The notes below the pieces were generated by a model that worked only from the letters and a program-made list of their open reading frames with translations, made no database searches and was not told where the DNA came from. Source: Marisediminitalea lipolytica (lineage in GTDB: Bacteria > Pseudomonadota > Gammaproteobacteria > Enterobacterales > Alteromonadaceae). From it: a stretch of 64,000 nucleotides of DNA. Position numbers and translations under genes: made by a program. The stretch lies in the NCBI RefSeq assembly GCF_001758465.1, contig NZ_MJIC01000021.1:87191-151190 (forward strand), in the 5' to 3' direction. Positions 63,989-64,000 of this stretch are shown piece by piece (position 1 is the first letter of the stretch; every line of letters starts with the position of its first letter).

Positions 63989-64000
63989 CGGTCACATAAA

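Larger units (their letters stand above)
63458..64000 (-). mobile_element. IS200/IS605-family insertion sequence, left end at or past the window edge
   Basis: One Y1 transposase gene flanked by hairpins on both sides. No tnpB or cargo gene is seen, so it is of the IS200 type. On the minus strand both hairpins are preceded by CAGAA-like bases. Exact cleavage sites cannot be set from one copy; the right boundary is approximate. Confidence 0.75.

Noticed and set aside
1..64000. CRISPR arrays, toxin-antitoxin or restriction systems
   Set aside because: No regularly spaced repeats and no recognisable defence genes were seen on either strand.

Overview
The window looks like a chromosomal segment of a marine-type gammaproteobacterium, most likely in or near the Alteromonadales. 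This is inferred from gene content and order: an ArcA regulator, the yjgA/pmbA/tldD neighbourhood, a yhdP-rng-maf-mreDCB block that runs into a complete MSHA type IV pilus locus (the mreB/msh adjacency also known from Vibrio), many GTG/TTG starts, and a large TonB-dependent receptor. No phage or plasmid genes were seen. The only mobile element is an IS200-like insertion at the right edge.

Layout. 1-9.2 kb is accessory/sensory: a LysR regulator, a six-helix methyl-accepting chemotaxis protein, an OmpW-like porin, a secreted M20 amidohydrolase, a 973-residue TonB-dependent receptor and an AraC-type regulator. 9.2-10 kb is a largely non-coding stretch with tRNA-Phe(GAA) and a broken, tandemly repeated tRNA 3' end plus terminator. 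10-18.9 kb is housekeeping: yggX and mutY, an alpha/beta hydrolase, a Nudix hydrolase, trmB-rsmC, glgA, a sensor kinase and arcA. 19-31.6 kb holds pmbA and tldD on either side of yjgA, then a tightly overlapping block nit-yhdP-rng-maf-mreD-mreC-mreB on the minus strand.

31.8-55.6 kb is one long minus-strand MSHA pilus locus, transcribed from mshI down to mshQ. It encodes the inner-membrane platform and assembly proteins (MshI, I2, J, K, M, N, G), the ATPase MshE with an N-terminal c-di-GMP-type domain, the secretin MshL, the major pilin MshA, the minor pilins B, C, D, O, P, and F. It ends in two giant tandem MshQ-like LamG proteins of about 1,680 residues each. mshH is not present here. Divergent from mshI are a hexapeptide acetyltransferase and two secreted DUF1566 proteins, which may be cell-surface partners of the pilus.

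58.6-63.4 kb is a carbon/energy-storage module: a PHA synthase, and divergently a MaoC hydratase-phosphotransacylase fusion overlapping an acetate kinase. A perfect FNR-type box, TTGAT-N4-ATCAA, lies between them and suggests oxygen-responsive control. A two-zinc-ribbon protein and an IS200-type transposase close the window.

The strongest items for a second look are the duplicated mshQ genes with a 71-bp identical block at their 3' ends, the DUF1566/acetyltransferase neighbours of the MSHA locus, the FNR box in front of the fused pta-ackA pair, the degenerate second c-di-GMP motif of MshE, and the tRNA-Phe remnant. I found no CRISPR array and no clearly new defence or enzymatic system.
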